Of a stretch of DNA of 64,000 nucleotides, positions 1 to 10,115 are shown piece after piece. The notes under the pieces were generated by a model. It saw only the letters and a program-made list of their open reading frames with translations, had not been told where the DNA came from and did not search any database. Numbering within the stretch: position 1 is the stretch's first letter; each line of letters starts with the position of its first letter. The DNA is taken from assembly GCA_963835375.1 (NCBI GenBank), contig CAWIGB010000005.1, positions 1-64,000 on the forward strand, in the 5' to 3' direction. The DNA comes from Salinisphaera sp963835375 (lineage in GTDB: Bacteria; Pseudomonadota; Gammaproteobacteria; Nevskiales; Salinisphaeraceae). A program made the translations under genes and the position numbers.

Positions 1-15
1 ATGCGTGCGATGCGC

Positions 16-1317
16 TCAACCGGCTTCGTCGTCTCCGAGGCCAGTACCCGCCGCCCGATCCCGCGCCGACCGCGATCGCGGCAAGACCAGATTCAGCAAC
101 ACGCCCAGCACGCCCGCAAGGGCGATGCCCTCCAGCGAAAAGCGACCGAACGAGAAATGCAGTCCACCGATACCGCAGATCAGAATCAGGCCGACGATCG
201 CCATGTTGCGGGACTCGGTGAGGTCTTCGCCCGACTGCACCAGGCTGTTCATGCCCACCACCACGATGGCGCCGAACAGCAGTACGATGATCCCGCCCAT
301 CACCGGCGTCGGTATGCTGGCCAGGAATGCGCCCAGCTTGCCGATGAATGAGAACACGATGGCAAAGCCGGCGGCCCAGGTCATCAGCGCCGGATTGGTG
401 GCACCGGTGAGCGTCACCGCGCCGGTGACTTCCGAATAGGTCGTATTCGGCGGCCCGCCGAAACAGGCCGCCAGCGAGGTGGCCAGCCCATCGCCCAGCA
501 TGGTGCGATGAATGCCCGGATCGACCAGATAATCCCGCCCGGTCACCGAGCGAATCGCGACGATGTCGCCGAAGTGCTCGATCGCCGGCGCGATCGCTAC
601 CGGCAGCATGAACAAGACCGCCTGCCAGTTGAACGCGGGCGCAACGAAATCGGGCACCGCGAACCACGGCGCATTGGCCACGGTCGACAGATCCACCAGG
701 CCCAGACACAGGCTTGCGATATAACCGGCCGCGACACCGATGATGATCGGAAGCAACGCCACAAAGCCGCGGCCCAGCAGCGAAACCGTCAGCGTGGCCA
801 CCAGCGACACGCCGGCCACGATCATTGCCGGCGTGCTGGCCACCAGTGTCTGATCGCCCGTGCCGTTGTGGCCGGTCGCCAGATTCACCGCGACCGGCGC
901 CAGCACCAGGCCGATCACCATGATCACCGGCCCGGTCACCACCGGTGGCAGGATGCGCTCGATCAATCCGACACCGCGCCAGGCGATCAGCGCCGACAAC
1001 ACCAGATAGACCATACCGGCCGCCATCAACCCGCCGAGCGTGGCCGGAATGCCCCAGGCCTGCATGCCGTAGATGATCGGCGCGATGAAGGCGAATGACG
1101 ACGCCAGAAACACCGGTACCCGGCCCTTGGTGACGATCTGGAACACCAGCGTGCCGAGCCCCGCCGTGAACAGCGCCACGTTCGGGTCGAGCCCGGTCAG
1201 CAAGGGCACCAGCACCAGCGAACCGAAGGCCACGCAGAGCATCTGTGCGCCCAGCAGCCCGTCCCGAAGCCGAAACGAATAATCCTGCGCACGGGCCGTG
1301 TGAGCGGTCTGCGTCAT
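16..1317 (-). CDS. uraA: Uracil/xanthine permease (NCS2 family), UraA-like
   Basis: An inner-membrane nucleobase:proton symporter that would import uracil for the phosphoribosyltransferase encoded just upstream. The 433-residue product is almost entirely hydrophobic helices. It carries the NCS2 substrate-site motif AIEHFGDIVAI and the GGPPNTTYSEVTGA loop, both diagnostic of the UraA branch. I chose the ATG at 1317 (MTQTAHTARAQDY) because a GAGGA ribosome site precedes it. An upstream in-frame extension overlaps upp and looks spurious. It lies 31 bases downstream of upp on the same strand, so the two form a uracil salvage operon. Substrate preference (uracil or xanthine) rests mainly on this pairing. 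Confidence 0.93.
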   Translation of the reverse strand: MTQTAHTARAQDYSFRLRDGLLGAQMLCVAFGSLVLVPLLTGLDPNVALFTAGLGTLVFQIVTKGRVPVFLASSFAFIAPIIYGMQAWGIPATLGGLMAAGMVYLVLSALIAWRGVGLIERILPPVVTGPVIMVIGLVLAPVAVNLATGHNGTGDQTLVASTPAMIVAGVSLVATLTVSLLGRGFVALLPIIIGVAAGYIASLCLGLVDLSTVANAPWFAVPDFVAPAFNWQAVLFMLPVAIAPAIEHFGDIVAIRSVTGRDYLVDPGIHRTMLGDGLATSLAACFGGPPNTTYSEVTGAVTLTGATNPALMTWAAGFAIVFSFIGKLGAFLASIPTPVMGGIIVLLFGAIVVVGMNSLVQSGEDLTESRNMAIVGLILICGIGGLHFSFGRFSLEGIALAGVLGVLLNLVLPRSRSARDRAAGTGLGDDEAG

Positions 1318-1348
1318 GCTGTCCTCGTTGGTTATGGCGGCGTGGTGT

Positions 1349-1981
1349 CTACTTGGTGCCGTACATGCGATCGCCGGCATCGCCCAGCCCCGGGCGGATA
1401 TAGCCGTGATCATCCAGGCGCTCGTCGATGGCAGCGGTATAGATCGGGACATCCGGGTGCTCGGCGCGCAGCGCGGCGACACCCTCGGGCGCGGCCAGCA
1501 GGCACAGGAACTTGATGTTGGTGGCGCCCAGCTTCTTCAGATGGCTGATGGCAGCGCCGGCCGAATTACCGGTGGCCAGCATCGGATCCACCACGATCAC
1601 GCGCCGGCCCGGCAGGTCGTCCGGCATCTTGCAGTAGTACTCGACCGCTTCCAGCGTTTCCGGATCGCGATACATGCCGATATGGCCGACACGCGCCGAG
1701 GGCAGCAGCGCCACCATGCCGTCGAGCAGACCGTTGCCCGCGCGCAGGATGGACACGAAGCACAGCTTCTTGCCGGCCAGCACCGGCGCATCCATTTCCT
1801 CCAACGGCGTTTCGATGCGTTCGGTGGTCAGCTCGAGATCGCGGGTGATCTCGTAGGTCAGCAGATGCGCGACCTCACGCAGCAGCGCCCGGAACTTCTG
1901 GGTCGACGCCGTGGCACGCCGCATCAAGGTGAGCTTGTGGGCGATCAACGGATGATCGACGACGGTGACGTACTCGTCCAT
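1349..1981 (-). CDS. upp: Uracil phosphoribosyltransferase
   Basis: Converts uracil and PRPP to UMP in the cytosol. The 210-residue length is typical of the family. The PRPP-binding motif VVDPMLATGNSA lies near residue 130. The uracil-binding C-terminus includes AAIDERLDDHGYIRPGLGDAGDR. The start MDEYVTVVDHPL at 1981 matches family N-termini and has a GGGGAGA ribosome site; a longer upstream reading is low-quality sequence. It is the first gene of the upp-uraA unit. The gene upstream of it is divergent. Confidence 0.97.
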   Translation of the reverse strand: MDEYVTVVDHPLIAHKLTLMRRATASTQKFRALLREVAHLLTYEITRDLELTTERIETPLEEMDAPVLAGKKLCFVSILRAGNGLLDGMVALLPSARVGHIGMYRDPETLEAVEYYCKMPDDLPGRRVIVVDPMLATGNSAGAAISHLKKLGATNIKFLCLLAAPEGVAALRAEHPDVPIYTAAIDERLDDHGYIRPGLGDAGDRMYGTK

Positions 1982-2244
1982 GGTTCTCCCCAAGAGCCTG
2001 TTCAGGATATGCCGGCGGCTGCGCGGCGCCAGCGCCGATATGCTACTACGAGCGCCCGATGCGCCCCAGCCCGGGCGTTCATGCCGACCGCGCGAAGGCC
2101 TCGGCTTCCCGGCGCCGCCACTCGCCGAATCGACGCGCCGGCCGCGCTGGCGAGACATTAATCTCGGCAGGCCGCGGCTTTTTAATCGCTTGCCGCCGCG
2201 ACTCCCCGGTGCTTCACTGGCCTGCGATTCAAACGGAGCCTGTC

Positions 2245-3200
2245 ATGAGCCACCGCACCGAGCGCCCCGCGACCGCGGCGAAGGCCCCGCAGGCGATCCG
2301 GCAACCGCTGGATGCGCGTGCCGCCGGGCTCATGATCGTGTTTTGTCTGGTGATCGGGCTGCAGCAGGTCGCGATCAAGTCGGTCGCGGACGCCGTCAGC
2401 CCGCTGGCCCAGATCGGCATTCGATCGCTGGTCGCGGTGATCGTGATCGCCGCCATAGCGCGTTGGCGCGGTATTGCGCTCTGGGTTCCGGAGCAGTTCG
2501 GGCCCGGTCTGGTCGTGGGCATCGGCTATACGCTGGAATTCGCCTTCGTGGCACTGGGCCTGAACTACACTTATGCCTCGCATATGTCGGTGTTCTTGTA
2601 TACCGCGCCCGTATTCGCCGCGATCGGACTGCATCTTTTCGTCGCTGGCGAACAGCTCGGGCCGCGGCACTGGGCCGGTGTCGTCGTGGCGTTCGCCGGG
2701 CTCGTCATCGCGCTGGCGCCGAGCGCGCATGTCTCCAGCCGCGTATTGCTCGGCGACGGGCTGGGCGTAGCCGCAGGCGCGTCCTGGGCCGGTACCACGC
2801 TGGCGCTACGCACCAGCTCGCTTTCGGAAGCGCCGCCGCTGCGCACCATTGCCTATCAACTTATCGTGGCCAGTGTGTTGTTGCTGCCAGTGGCGGCCGC
2901 GCTCGGCGATCTCGGTTCGATCCACATGACGACCCTGGCCTGGGCCAGTCTGTCTTTCCAGTCGGTGATCGTGTCGGTCGCGGCCCTGCTGGTGTGGTTC
3001 TGGCTGTTGCGGCGTTATCTCGCTTCACGGCTCGGCGTGTTTGCGTTTTCTCGCCGATTTTCGGCGTCGGCTTCGGCGTGCTGCTGATGGGCGACCCGAT
3101 CTCGCTGAACTTCGCCTTCGGCGGGCTGGCGATTCTGGCCGGGCTGCTGTTGGTCAATTCCCGCGGCCGGCGCCGGGTCGTACCGCGCAACCCCGCCTGA
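2245..3200 (+). CDS. EamA/DMT-family transporter (frame break near 3048)
   Basis: A predicted ten-helix inner-membrane metabolite exporter of the drug/metabolite transporter superfamily. Two EamA halves are visible, the first from about residue 30 (IGLQQVAIKSVADAVSPLAQ) and the second after the ALAPSAHVSSRVLLGDGLG linker. The start is the ATG at 2245 (MSHRTERP). The reading frame breaks near 3048 in a short T-run. Adding one base restores LGVFAFLSPIFGVGFG, and the protein then runs to the stop at 3200 through the last two helices. I treat this as a sequence error. The substrate cannot be read from the sequence. Confidence 0.82.
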
Positions 3201-3217
3201 TCGGGCCAGGAGACGCC

Positions 3218-3628
3218 ATGATCTGCACGCTTGAAGGCCGCTGCTTCTGCGGCACCATCCGTTACCGTGTCACCAGCACGCCCCGTCAGTTCTACTACTG
3301 CGAATGCGCGCAGTGCCGTCGGCTAACCGGCTCGATCGCCGCGACCAACCTGCGAATGGCGCCGGCGCCGATCCAGTGGCTCGCCGGCGAGAGCCATGTC
3401 CGAATCTTCCGTGCCGCCGACGGGCGCGATTTCAGCAAGGCGTTCTGTACCCAATGCGGCAGCGGCCTGCCGTATCTCAATGTGGCCGGCGATGCCCTGA
3501 TCGTACCCGCCGGCTCGCTCGACACACCGGCGCCGCTGGCCGTGCAACGCCGCATTTTCGCCACGGAGCGGCCGGGGTGGGCAGTGTTCGCGGACGAACT
3601 GCCGGCCCATCCGGGCTTTGCCGATTAG
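3218..3628 (+). CDS. GFA-domain (Mss4-like, zinc-binding) protein
   Basis: A 136-residue protein of the glutathione-dependent formaldehyde-activating enzyme family (CENP-V/GFA). The zinc-site pattern is visible: CFCG near residue 9, CECAQC near residue 27 and CTQCG near residue 79. Most family members are not proven to act on formaldehyde, so only the fold is assigned. It starts 17 bases after the EamA gene on the same strand and may be co-transcribed with it. The next gene is convergent. Confidence 0.85.
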   Translation: MICTLEGRCFCGTIRYRVTSTPRQFYYCECAQCRRLTGSIAATNLRMAPAPIQWLAGESHVRIFRAADGRDFSKAFCTQCGSGLPYLNVAGDALIVPAGSLDTPAPLAVQRRIFATERPGWAVFADELPAHPGFAD

Positions 3629-3762
3629 GGCCCGGGCGTTCATTGCGAACCACGATCTCCCGCAGCCAGCCGTTATTGGATGCGACTTATGGCCCGGGAG
3701 AAAAGGCTCGTGCTACATCGGCGTGAATCTGCGTCGAGCTGCAGACGCCGGCCTTCACTCGT

Positions 3763-4792
3763 CTAGCGTTCGACCGCCAGCACCAGCTTGCCGAAATTCT
3801 CGCCAGTGAACAGCTTGAGCAGTGTTTCCGGGAACGTCTCGAAGCCTTCGACGATATCCTCGCGATGCTTGAGATCGCCGCCCGAGAGCCAGCCGGCCAT
3901 TTCGCGCGCGGCCTCAGGATAGCGATCGGCGAAATCGAACACAATGAAACCTTCCATGCGCGCGCGGTTGACCAGCAGCGACAGATAGTTCTTCGGTGCA
4001 TAGCCAGTATCGCCGACGTTGCCGGTAACGTTGTACTGCGATATGGCGCCGCAGATCGACTACGCGGGCGTGCAGACGCAGATTGGCCAGCGCTGCATCG
4101 AGAATTTCACCGCCGACGTTGTCGAAGTACAGGTCAATACCGTCGGGGCAGTGCTGCTGGACCGCATCGCCGATTCCTCGGACTTGTAGTCGATGACGCT
4201 GTCGAAGCCGAGTTCGTCGACGACATAGGCGCATTTTTCCGGGCCGCCGGCGATACCGACCACCCGCGAAGCAGCCCTTCATCTTCGCGATCTGGCCGAC
4301 CAGCGCGCCCACCGCGCCGGACGCGGCCGAGACCAGCACGACGTCGCCCGCTGCGAGCTTGCCGACGTCCAACGTACCGAAGTAGGCCGTCATGCCCGGC
4401 ATGCCGAGCGCGCCGAGATAGACCGGCAGATCGGCCAGCGAGGTATCGACCTTGCGTAGCTCGTCGCCGGGGAACACGGCATGGGTCTGTACGCCGAAGT
4501 TGCCGCTGACCTTGTCACCGGCCGCGAAATCCGGATGCTTCGAATCGATCACCGTGCCCGCAGCGCCCGCGCGCATCACCTCGCCGATGCCGACCGGCTT
4601 GATATAGGACTTGCCGGCGTTCATCCACCCGCGCATGGCCGGATCGAGCGAGATGTATTCGACGGCGATCCGTACTTCGCCGTCGCGCGCCTCGCGCAGC
4701 GCTTCGGTGGCAAACTCGAAATCGTTGCGCTCGGGCATGCCCTTGGGACGCCGGGCAAGACGGAATTGACGGTTGTCGATGGTGTCGGTCAT
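3763..4792 (-). CDS. NADP-dependent oxidoreductase (MDR family, CurA/YncB-like), three frame breaks
   Basis: A zinc-independent medium-chain reductase, related to NADPH-dependent curcumin reductase and leukotriene B4 12-hydroxydehydrogenase. The start is MTDTIDNRQFRLARRPKG at 4792. The N-terminal GroES-like part, with EYISLDPAMRGWMN, is intact. The Rossmann part shows SAASGAVGALVGQIAKMKGC and then, in shifted frames, VVGIAGGPEKCAYVVDELGF, DLYFDNVGGEILDAAL and FIVFDFADRYPEAAREM. Breaks fall near 4275, 4175 and 4050. All family blocks are present in order, so the natural gene is probably intact and about 343 residues long. The physiological substrate is unknown. Confidence 0.82.
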
Positions 4793-4945
4793 GGCAGTTT
4801 TTTCAGAACGGTTGCAGCCTGACGTTAGGCGGTGCGCATCCGCCTGACAAGCGCTATGACAGGCGAGCGCCGCAAAGCCCCGCATGGGGCCGTATACGTC
4901 GGACCGATCAGGTCGGCGACAACGGTCGCCGCAGGGTAATGCCGC

Positions 4946-7138
4946 TTACCCTGCTTCCGGCGAAGCGTTTTGGCCGGACGCGGCGCCGGGCCGGATCAGG
5001 AACAACAGAACGGCGATGGCTGCCCCGATCGCATCCGAAACCCAGCCCGGGAAGATCAGCGCCAGCGCCCCGACCAGCGCAAGCAGCCGGAACAGGACGT
5101 TGAGCGGCGCCCGCAGATAGCCCTCGACCGCAACCGCCAATAGCAGCACGCCGAGCGCGCCGGTGGTCGCCACGATGATCACGTCCCACCACGTGGCATC
5201 GATCATGAGCATGCTGTGGGCGAACACGAACATGTAGGGCACGACGAAGCCAGCAACAGCAAGCTTCATGGCCTGTACGCCCGTCGCGTTCGGCGAGCCG
5301 CCGGAAATCCCCGCCCCGGCATACGCGGCAAGCGCGACCGGTGGCGTGAGGTTGGCGAAGATGCCGAAATAAAAGACGAACATATGGGCGACGAAGATCG
5401 CGGTATCGTTCGAGCCGGCCAGTTCGCGGAACAGCGGCAAGTTGAGCAGGATCGGCGCCGCCATCGTGGAGGTGATGATGTAGCAGGGAATGCTCGGCAG
5501 GCCCATGCCAAGCACGATCGAGGCGCCCATGGTGAGCGCCAGGGTGACCAGCAGGCGCACCATCTCGGAAGGGATCGCCTGGCCCATCGAGACCACCCAG
5601 TCGGCCGCATCCAGCGCGATGCCGGTGAGCGTGGCCACGCCCACGATGATGCCCACCGCACCGCAGGCGATTGCCACCGGAATGGCATTGCGTACGCCCT
5701 CGACCATCGCGTCGCGACAATCGGCGATATCCATCACTTCGGACGGCTCGATCGGCAGCCGCGAGCGGATCATGTTGATCGCGATCGGCAGGCCGATCAC
5801 GCCGAACAGCCAGAGCCGGCTGGCGGCCAGTTCAGGTACGGTGCGGCCGTCGAGCATCGCGAGCCACTGCGGCTGCAGCACGAGTGCGACCAGGATGGCG
5901 GTGACGCCGATCACCAGCCGCGGCGTGCCGCAGATCAGCACGGTCGCCGCGATCGACCAGAACGCGGCGAAGAACGGCGCGCGGCCGTCGAAGATCATCC
6001 ACAACAGGATGACCATCGGCAACAGCAGATGCCCACGCTTGGCCAGCACCTGACGCAGCGGCGTGAGTTCCGAGCGCGGAATGCCGGACAGGCCGTTGCG
6101 GGTGGCCCGCAGATGCACCTGAAACAGGATGCCGAGGTAGTACAGCAGCGCCGGGATGATGCCGGCCAGCATCACCTGCGTGTAGGGCACCGACAGCACC
6201 TCGGCCATGATGAACGCCGCCGCGCCCATGATCGGCGGCAGGATCTGGCCGCCCACGCTGGCCGCCGCCTCGACCGCGCCGGCGAAATTGGCCTTGTAGC
6301 CGGTGCGCTTCATCAACGGAATGGTGAAGGCGCCGGTGGTGACCACGTTGGCGATGGCCGAACCGTTGATCGAGCCGAGAAAACCGCTGGCGACCACCGC
6401 CACCTTGGCGGGCCCGCCCCGGCTCGGCCCGGCGATGGCCAGCGCCAGGTCGTTGAACAGCTGGCCGAGACCGGATTTGACCAGGAACGCGCCGAACAGG
6501 ATGAACAGGATGATGTAACTCGCCGAGACCGCGATCGCCGTGCCCAGCAGGCCTTCGGTGATATACACCAGATGCGAGACCACCTGCCGGCAGGTCGCCA
6601 TCACGATCGGCTCGGAGAGCACTGAATACAGCGACAACTTGGCGTAGAAGCCATAGAATAGGAAGATCGCCGCCAGAATAGGGAGGCCCCAGCCGGTCAC
6701 CCGGCGTGCGGCGTCGATCACCAGACCGATCGCAACCAGGCCGACCACCATATCGACATCGTTGATGCGCCCGGCGGTTTCGATCACCCGATGCGAGACG
6801 CCGATCATGTAGAGACCGATCGCGAACGAGGCCAGCGCCAGGATCACGTCGATCCACGGCACCCGGTCGCGGGCCGACGAGCGCATCAGCGGGAACAGGA
6901 TGAAGGTGAGCCCGAGCAGCGTGTAGAGATGGATCGAGCGCTGCACGACATCCACCAGCGGCCCGGCGAACGACGTATACAGATGGAACAGGGCCAGCGC
7001 CACGCAGACCGTGGCGATGCCGATCATCCAGGCGCGCGGCAGGCCGTCGCGGACGGTCGACTCGCGGTCGTATTTCTCCAGCGTCTCACGGGTGCCGTGA
7101 ACTTCGCTGGCTTCGGCGCTCGATTGATTCGTGTTCAT
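4946..7138 (-). CDS. TRAP transporter fused permease (4TM/12TM)
   Basis: The membrane subunit of a TRAP-TAXI uptake system. The 730-residue protein fuses the small (DctQ-like) and large (DctM-like) subunits, as is typical when the binding protein is of the TAXI type. The large-subunit part contains FGSINGSAIANVV-type sequence (FLGSINGSAIANVVTTGAFT), GGQILPPIMGAAAFIM and MGLPSIPCYI. The start MNTNQSSAEASEVHG at 7138 lies one base after the DUF1850 gene, on the same strand. It would drive substrate import with a sodium or proton gradient. The substrate is not readable; TAXI systems commonly carry glutamate-like or dicarboxylic acids. Confidence 0.93.
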   Translation of the reverse strand: MNTNQSSAEASEVHGTRETLEKYDRESTVRDGLPRAWMIGIATVCVALALFHLYTSFAGPLVDVVQRSIHLYTLLGLTFILFPLMRSSARDRVPWIDVILALASFAIGLYMIGVSHRVIETAGRINDVDMVVGLVAIGLVIDAARRVTGWGLPILAAIFLFYGFYAKLSLYSVLSEPIVMATCRQVVSHLVYITEGLLGTAIAVSASYIILFILFGAFLVKSGLGQLFNDLALAIAGPSRGGPAKVAVVASGFLGSINGSAIANVVTTGAFTIPLMKRTGYKANFAGAVEAAASVGGQILPPIMGAAAFIMAEVLSVPYTQVMLAGIIPALLYYLGILFQVHLRATRNGLSGIPRSELTPLRQVLAKRGHLLLPMVILLWMIFDGRAPFFAAFWSIAATVLICGTPRLVIGVTAILVALVLQPQWLAMLDGRTVPELAASRLWLFGVIGLPIAINMIRSRLPIEPSEVMDIADCRDAMVEGVRNAIPVAIACGAVGIIVGVATLTGIALDAADWVVSMGQAIPSEMVRLLVTLALTMGASIVLGMGLPSIPCYIITSTMAAPILLNLPLFRELAGSNDTAIFVAHMFVFYFGIFANLTPPVALAAYAGAGISGGSPNATGVQAMKLAVAGFVVPYMFVFAHSMLMIDATWWDVIIVATTGALGVLLLAVAVEGYLRAPLNVLFRLLALVGALALIFPGWVSDAIGAAIAVLLFLIRPGAASGQNASPEAG

Positions 7139-7139
7139 C

Positions 7140-7694
7140 TCAGGCTCGGGTTGTATCCGCGGCCGGGCCGCGCCAGATCGTGGCCAGTCGCGACCAGGCG
7201 ACGGCGACCCACGGTGCGCGCACGATGCGAAAAACAAGAATCGGCGCCGCGCCGTTGTACGACAGCCGATGCCAGGGGCCCTTGTCGTGGCCGTAGCGGA
7301 AACGATAGCGCTCGGCGGCCGCCGCCTGCACGGTCAGCGGATCAACATCGCGATCGATGCCCGTCATCACCACCCAGCCGTGCTCCAGTTCGGTGTGCCG
7401 GCCGGCATGCGCCGGCACGCCGGCACCGAAGGTCTTGAAGCGGGTGGCGGCGATGTCGATGGCACCGGCGTCGGTCACACGAAAACATTCGATCCAGTCC
7501 TCGCGCTCGACCGAATGCATCCAGCGCAGCGAGAACCGGGTGCCGGGGGCACCCGGATAGACGGCGACCACGTTCTGACCGTGCCGGATCTCCAGCCACG
7601 ACCTCGGCCAGCCCAGCCACAGGGCCGCGCCGGCGAACAGCACCAGACCGGCGATGACGACCGCCGGCCGCCAACGCCGCCCGGCCACCGGCAA
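7140..7694 (-). CDS. DUF1850 domain protein of the TRAP-TAXI locus
   Basis: A 184-residue protein with one N-terminal membrane helix (VVIAGLVLFAGAALWLGW) and a DUF1850-type domain containing FSLRWMHSVEREDWIECFRV and a FKTFGAGVPAH block. DUF1850 proteins are regularly encoded between a TAXI binding protein and its fused permease, as here. The gene touches both neighbours with no spacer. The domain's exact role is not established; an accessory or assembly role in uptake is inferred from position only. Confidence 0.85.
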   Translation of the reverse strand: MPVAGRRWRPAVVIAGLVLFAGAALWLGWPRSWLEIRHGQNVVAVYPGAPGTRFSLRWMHSVEREDWIECFRVTDAGAIDIAATRFKTFGAGVPAHAGRHTELEHGWVVMTGIDRDVDPLTVQAAAAERYRFRYGHDKGPWHRLSYNGAAPILVFRIVRAPWVAVAWSRLATIWRGPAADTTRA

Positions 7695-8798
7695 CTAGGA
7701 GTTGCCGGCGTCGTCGGTGCTGCCGCTGCCGCCGCTGCCGGAGTTGTCCGAGCCCGAACCGCCCTGGTCGATCGTCTTGTAGAACGCCTTGGCGCCCGGC
7801 TGCACCGGCAGCACCAGGTTCTCGTTCATCTTGTTGCGATCGAACTGCTTGAGCGCGGCCACCGAGACGCTGTCGGAGCCGAGGTAGTTGTAGAAGCGCT
7901 TGGTCAGATCCTCGGCAACCTTGTCGTCCATCGAGGCCGGCACAATCAGCAGATTGCGGATCGAGACCGTGTGCACGTCGTTGGCGAGGTCGTATTCGTT
8001 CTTCTTGTGCGCCGCGATATCGTAGTTTTCGTAATACGGATATTTCTTCAACAGCTTCTTGGCGGTATCGCCGTCGACGTTGACGAAGTGCACCTTGGTG
8101 TTCTGCATCAGGCCGGTGATCGACGAATTCGGCACGCCCGAGGTGAAGAAGGCCGCATCCAGATTGCCGTTGCTCATGTCGGTGACCGAGTCGGCATAAC
8201 CGGTATGCGACACGCGCGCCAGGTCGTCGTACTTCAGCCCGGCCGATTCCAGCACTTTCTTGGCGCTGGCCTCGACGCCCGAACCGACCTTGCCGACGCC
8301 GACCCGCTTGCCCTTGAGATCGGACACACTGTGGATGTTCGAACCGTCGAGCGCCACGATCTGCACCACGTTGGGATACAGGCCCGCGATCGCATCGATC
8401 TTGGCCGGGCGGCCCTTGAACTGGTTGTTGCCCTTGATCGCATCGTAGGCGACATCGCTCATCACGATGGCGATCTGATTGGTGCCGTCCATGATGTTGT
8501 TGATGTTCTGGACGGACGCACCGGTCGAGACCACCTGCACGTTGTCGATGCGATCGCTCTTCTCGAACACGCCCTTGAGCGCGCCGCCGATCGGGTAGTA
8601 GGTGCCCGAGGTGCCGCCGGTGCCGAAGATCAGGTTCACTGCCTTCCCGCCGTTGTCGAACGAGCCATCGGCCGAAGCCTGATTCTGACTTTGATCCTGG
8701 CTCTGATCGTTATTCGACTGGTCGTTCGACTGGCCACAGCCGCCCAGCACCATCATTGCCGCCAGTACGCCGGCGGCCCAGAAATTTCGGCTCGTCAT
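7695..8798 (-). CDS. TAXI-family TRAP substrate-binding lipoprotein
   Basis: The periplasmic binding component of the uptake system, 367 residues. The start MTSRNFWAAGVLAAMMVLGGCGQ gives a lipoprotein signal with lipobox LGGC. The mature domain opens with AVNLIFGTGGTSGTYYPIGG, the TAXI signature, and contains the LKGKRVGVGKVGSGVEASAK block. Two features are unusual. After the lipidated Cys there is a Gln/Asn/Asp/Ser-rich linker of about 28 residues. The C-terminus ends in a Gly/Ser/Asp-rich tail of about 22 residues. Both probably act as flexible tethers. It is the first gene of the three-gene operon. Confidence 0.93.
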   Translation of the reverse strand: MTSRNFWAAGVLAAMMVLGGCGQSNDQSNNDQSQDQSQNQASADGSFDNGGKAVNLIFGTGGTSGTYYPIGGALKGVFEKSDRIDNVQVVSTGASVQNINNIMDGTNQIAIVMSDVAYDAIKGNNQFKGRPAKIDAIAGLYPNVVQIVALDGSNIHSVSDLKGKRVGVGKVGSGVEASAKKVLESAGLKYDDLARVSHTGYADSVTDMSNGNLDAAFFTSGVPNSSITGLMQNTKVHFVNVDGDTAKKLLKKYPYYENYDIAAHKKNEYDLANDVHTVSIRNLLIVPASMDDKVAEDLTKRFYNYLGSDSVSVAALKQFDRNKMNENLVLPVQPGAKAFYKTIDQGGSGSDNSGSGGSGSTDDAGNS

Positions 8799-8918
8799 GT
8801 ATTTCCCCAATATGGATTGCAGCAGCGCGGCTCGACGGCCGCTTGTGGTTCGCAAAGCCTCGCGGGCGCGGGCCGCTTGGTCAATTGGGCATAAGTCGAC
8901 CCCGGTCGCCGAGGCCGC

Positions 8919-9771
8919 TCAATCGTGGCCCAGGCGATGAGCGCCGCTGTAACAATTGAAACGCCCGCCCCGAAGAAACCCGACCAGGGTGGTCGAGAAC
9001 CGACGCGCGAGTTCGACCGCGAAACTGCTCGGCGCCGATATCGCGCAGACGACTGGAATGCCGGCGGCGATCGACTTCTGCAGCAATTCGAAACTCGCCC
9101 GACCAGACAGCATCAAGACATGCCGATCCAGCGGCAGCCGATCCTCGATCAACGCCCGGCCGATCAGCTTGTCGAGCGCATTGTGGCGCCCGACATCCTC
9201 GCTCGACGCGATCAGATCGCCGCCGGCGTCGAACAGAGCGGCCGCATGCAGCCCCCCGGTCGACTCGAACACACCCTGCTCCCCGCGCATCCGATCGGGC
9301 AAACCCAGCAACCAGCCCGGCTCGATGTTCCATGCGCGACTCGGCCGTCAGGCCCGCGCGGCGCGGTTGCGGTGCGCGAAAACTCGGCTTGCCGCAGACA
9401 CCACAGGCACTGGTTGCAAGTGTATTGCGCTCGATGCGGTCGAGGCGGGCGCGCGCTGAAGGCTTGAGCATGGCGCGGATCACGTCGGGCTCGTGCGGAC
9501 TGTGGCGCAGGTAGACGATGTCGTCGATCGTCTCCACCACGCCTTCGCCGTGCAGCAGGCCGGCGGCCAGCTCGCGATCGTGGCCCGGCGTGCGCATGGT
9601 GATCAACGGCTCGGCGCCGGCGATATGGATCTCCAGCGCGCGTTCTACCGCCAGCGCGTCGTCGGCCGTGCGCCAGGCACCGTCGCGATAACTCACGATC
9701 GAAACACGCTCGCGAGCCACGGACGGGCGCGCGCCCGTCGCGGCCGAATCGGGAAGGTCGGATCGGCACAT
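8919..9771 (-). CDS. fdhD: Formate dehydrogenase accessory sulfurtransferase FdhD (frame break near 9315)
   Basis: Transfers sulfur from the IscS cysteine desulfurase to the molybdenum cofactor of formate dehydrogenase. The N-terminal part shows LITMRTPGHDRELAAGLLHGEG, and the catalytic pair lies in SACGVCGKPS. After a break near 9315 the frame changes and continues with GLHAAALFDAGGDLIASSEDVGRHNALDKLIG and SGRASFELLQK, the canonical FdhD C-terminal half. I start at MCRSDLPDS, 9771. It serves the fdhA gene about 2.3 kb away but is separated from it by an opposite-strand AEC gene and two repeats. Confidence 0.88.
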
Positions 9772-9877
9772 GCGCGGATTTCCGTCGATGGGATGCCGCC
9801 ATGATACGGCCTGAAGACCTGTCGCCGCCCTGCTCTTGGCGATGACTGTATTCGACAAAGGTCTTACGTCTATACTA

Positions 9878-10115
9878 CGGCTCGTTGAGGTTTCGTTCGA
9901 GCCCCGCATTGGCGTCCGCAAACCGTGTCCGGCAAGGCACAAGCCGTGGCAGGGCGCTCATGGCTGTTGCATGGGCGGGCCAACCCGAAGGAACAAGCGC
10001 TCAGGGTTGTTGAAACGACGGCAATCCAGTCGTGCGGCGCGCTGGTACAGAATGGCCACACGGCGCGTACTACGCCTTTTCTTGCTGGCCGCCGCCGATT
10101 TTTCAGACTGCGCCT
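9878..10115. repeat. Dispersed repeat copy A, upstream of the AEC carrier
   Basis: This gene-free stretch (9772-10190) shares several blocks, in the same order and orientation, with the repeat at 11137-11447. Shared blocks are CGTGTCCGGCAAG (about 9925), GGCAATCCAG (about 10020) and GCGTACTACGCCT (about 10067). The left edge, CTCGTTGAGGTTTCGTTCGAG near 9881, looks like a degraded form of the family's terminal repeat. The distance from the left edge to the first shared block (about 48 bases) is the same in both copies. No clear right terminal repeat is visible, so the right boundary is approximate. Confidence 0.6.

Noticed and set aside
3629..3762. A GGGCCCGGGCGTTCATTGCG segment resembling the dispersed repeat end.
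   Set aside because: The match to the family is too weak, and the facing GGCCCGGGAG gives only a short GC-rich palindrome. It may simply be a convergent-gene hairpin.
5216..6625. A 469-codon plus-strand frame rich in Arg, His, Asp and Gln.
   Set aside because: It mirrors the TRAP permease gene on the other strand and has the composition of antisense GC-rich DNA.
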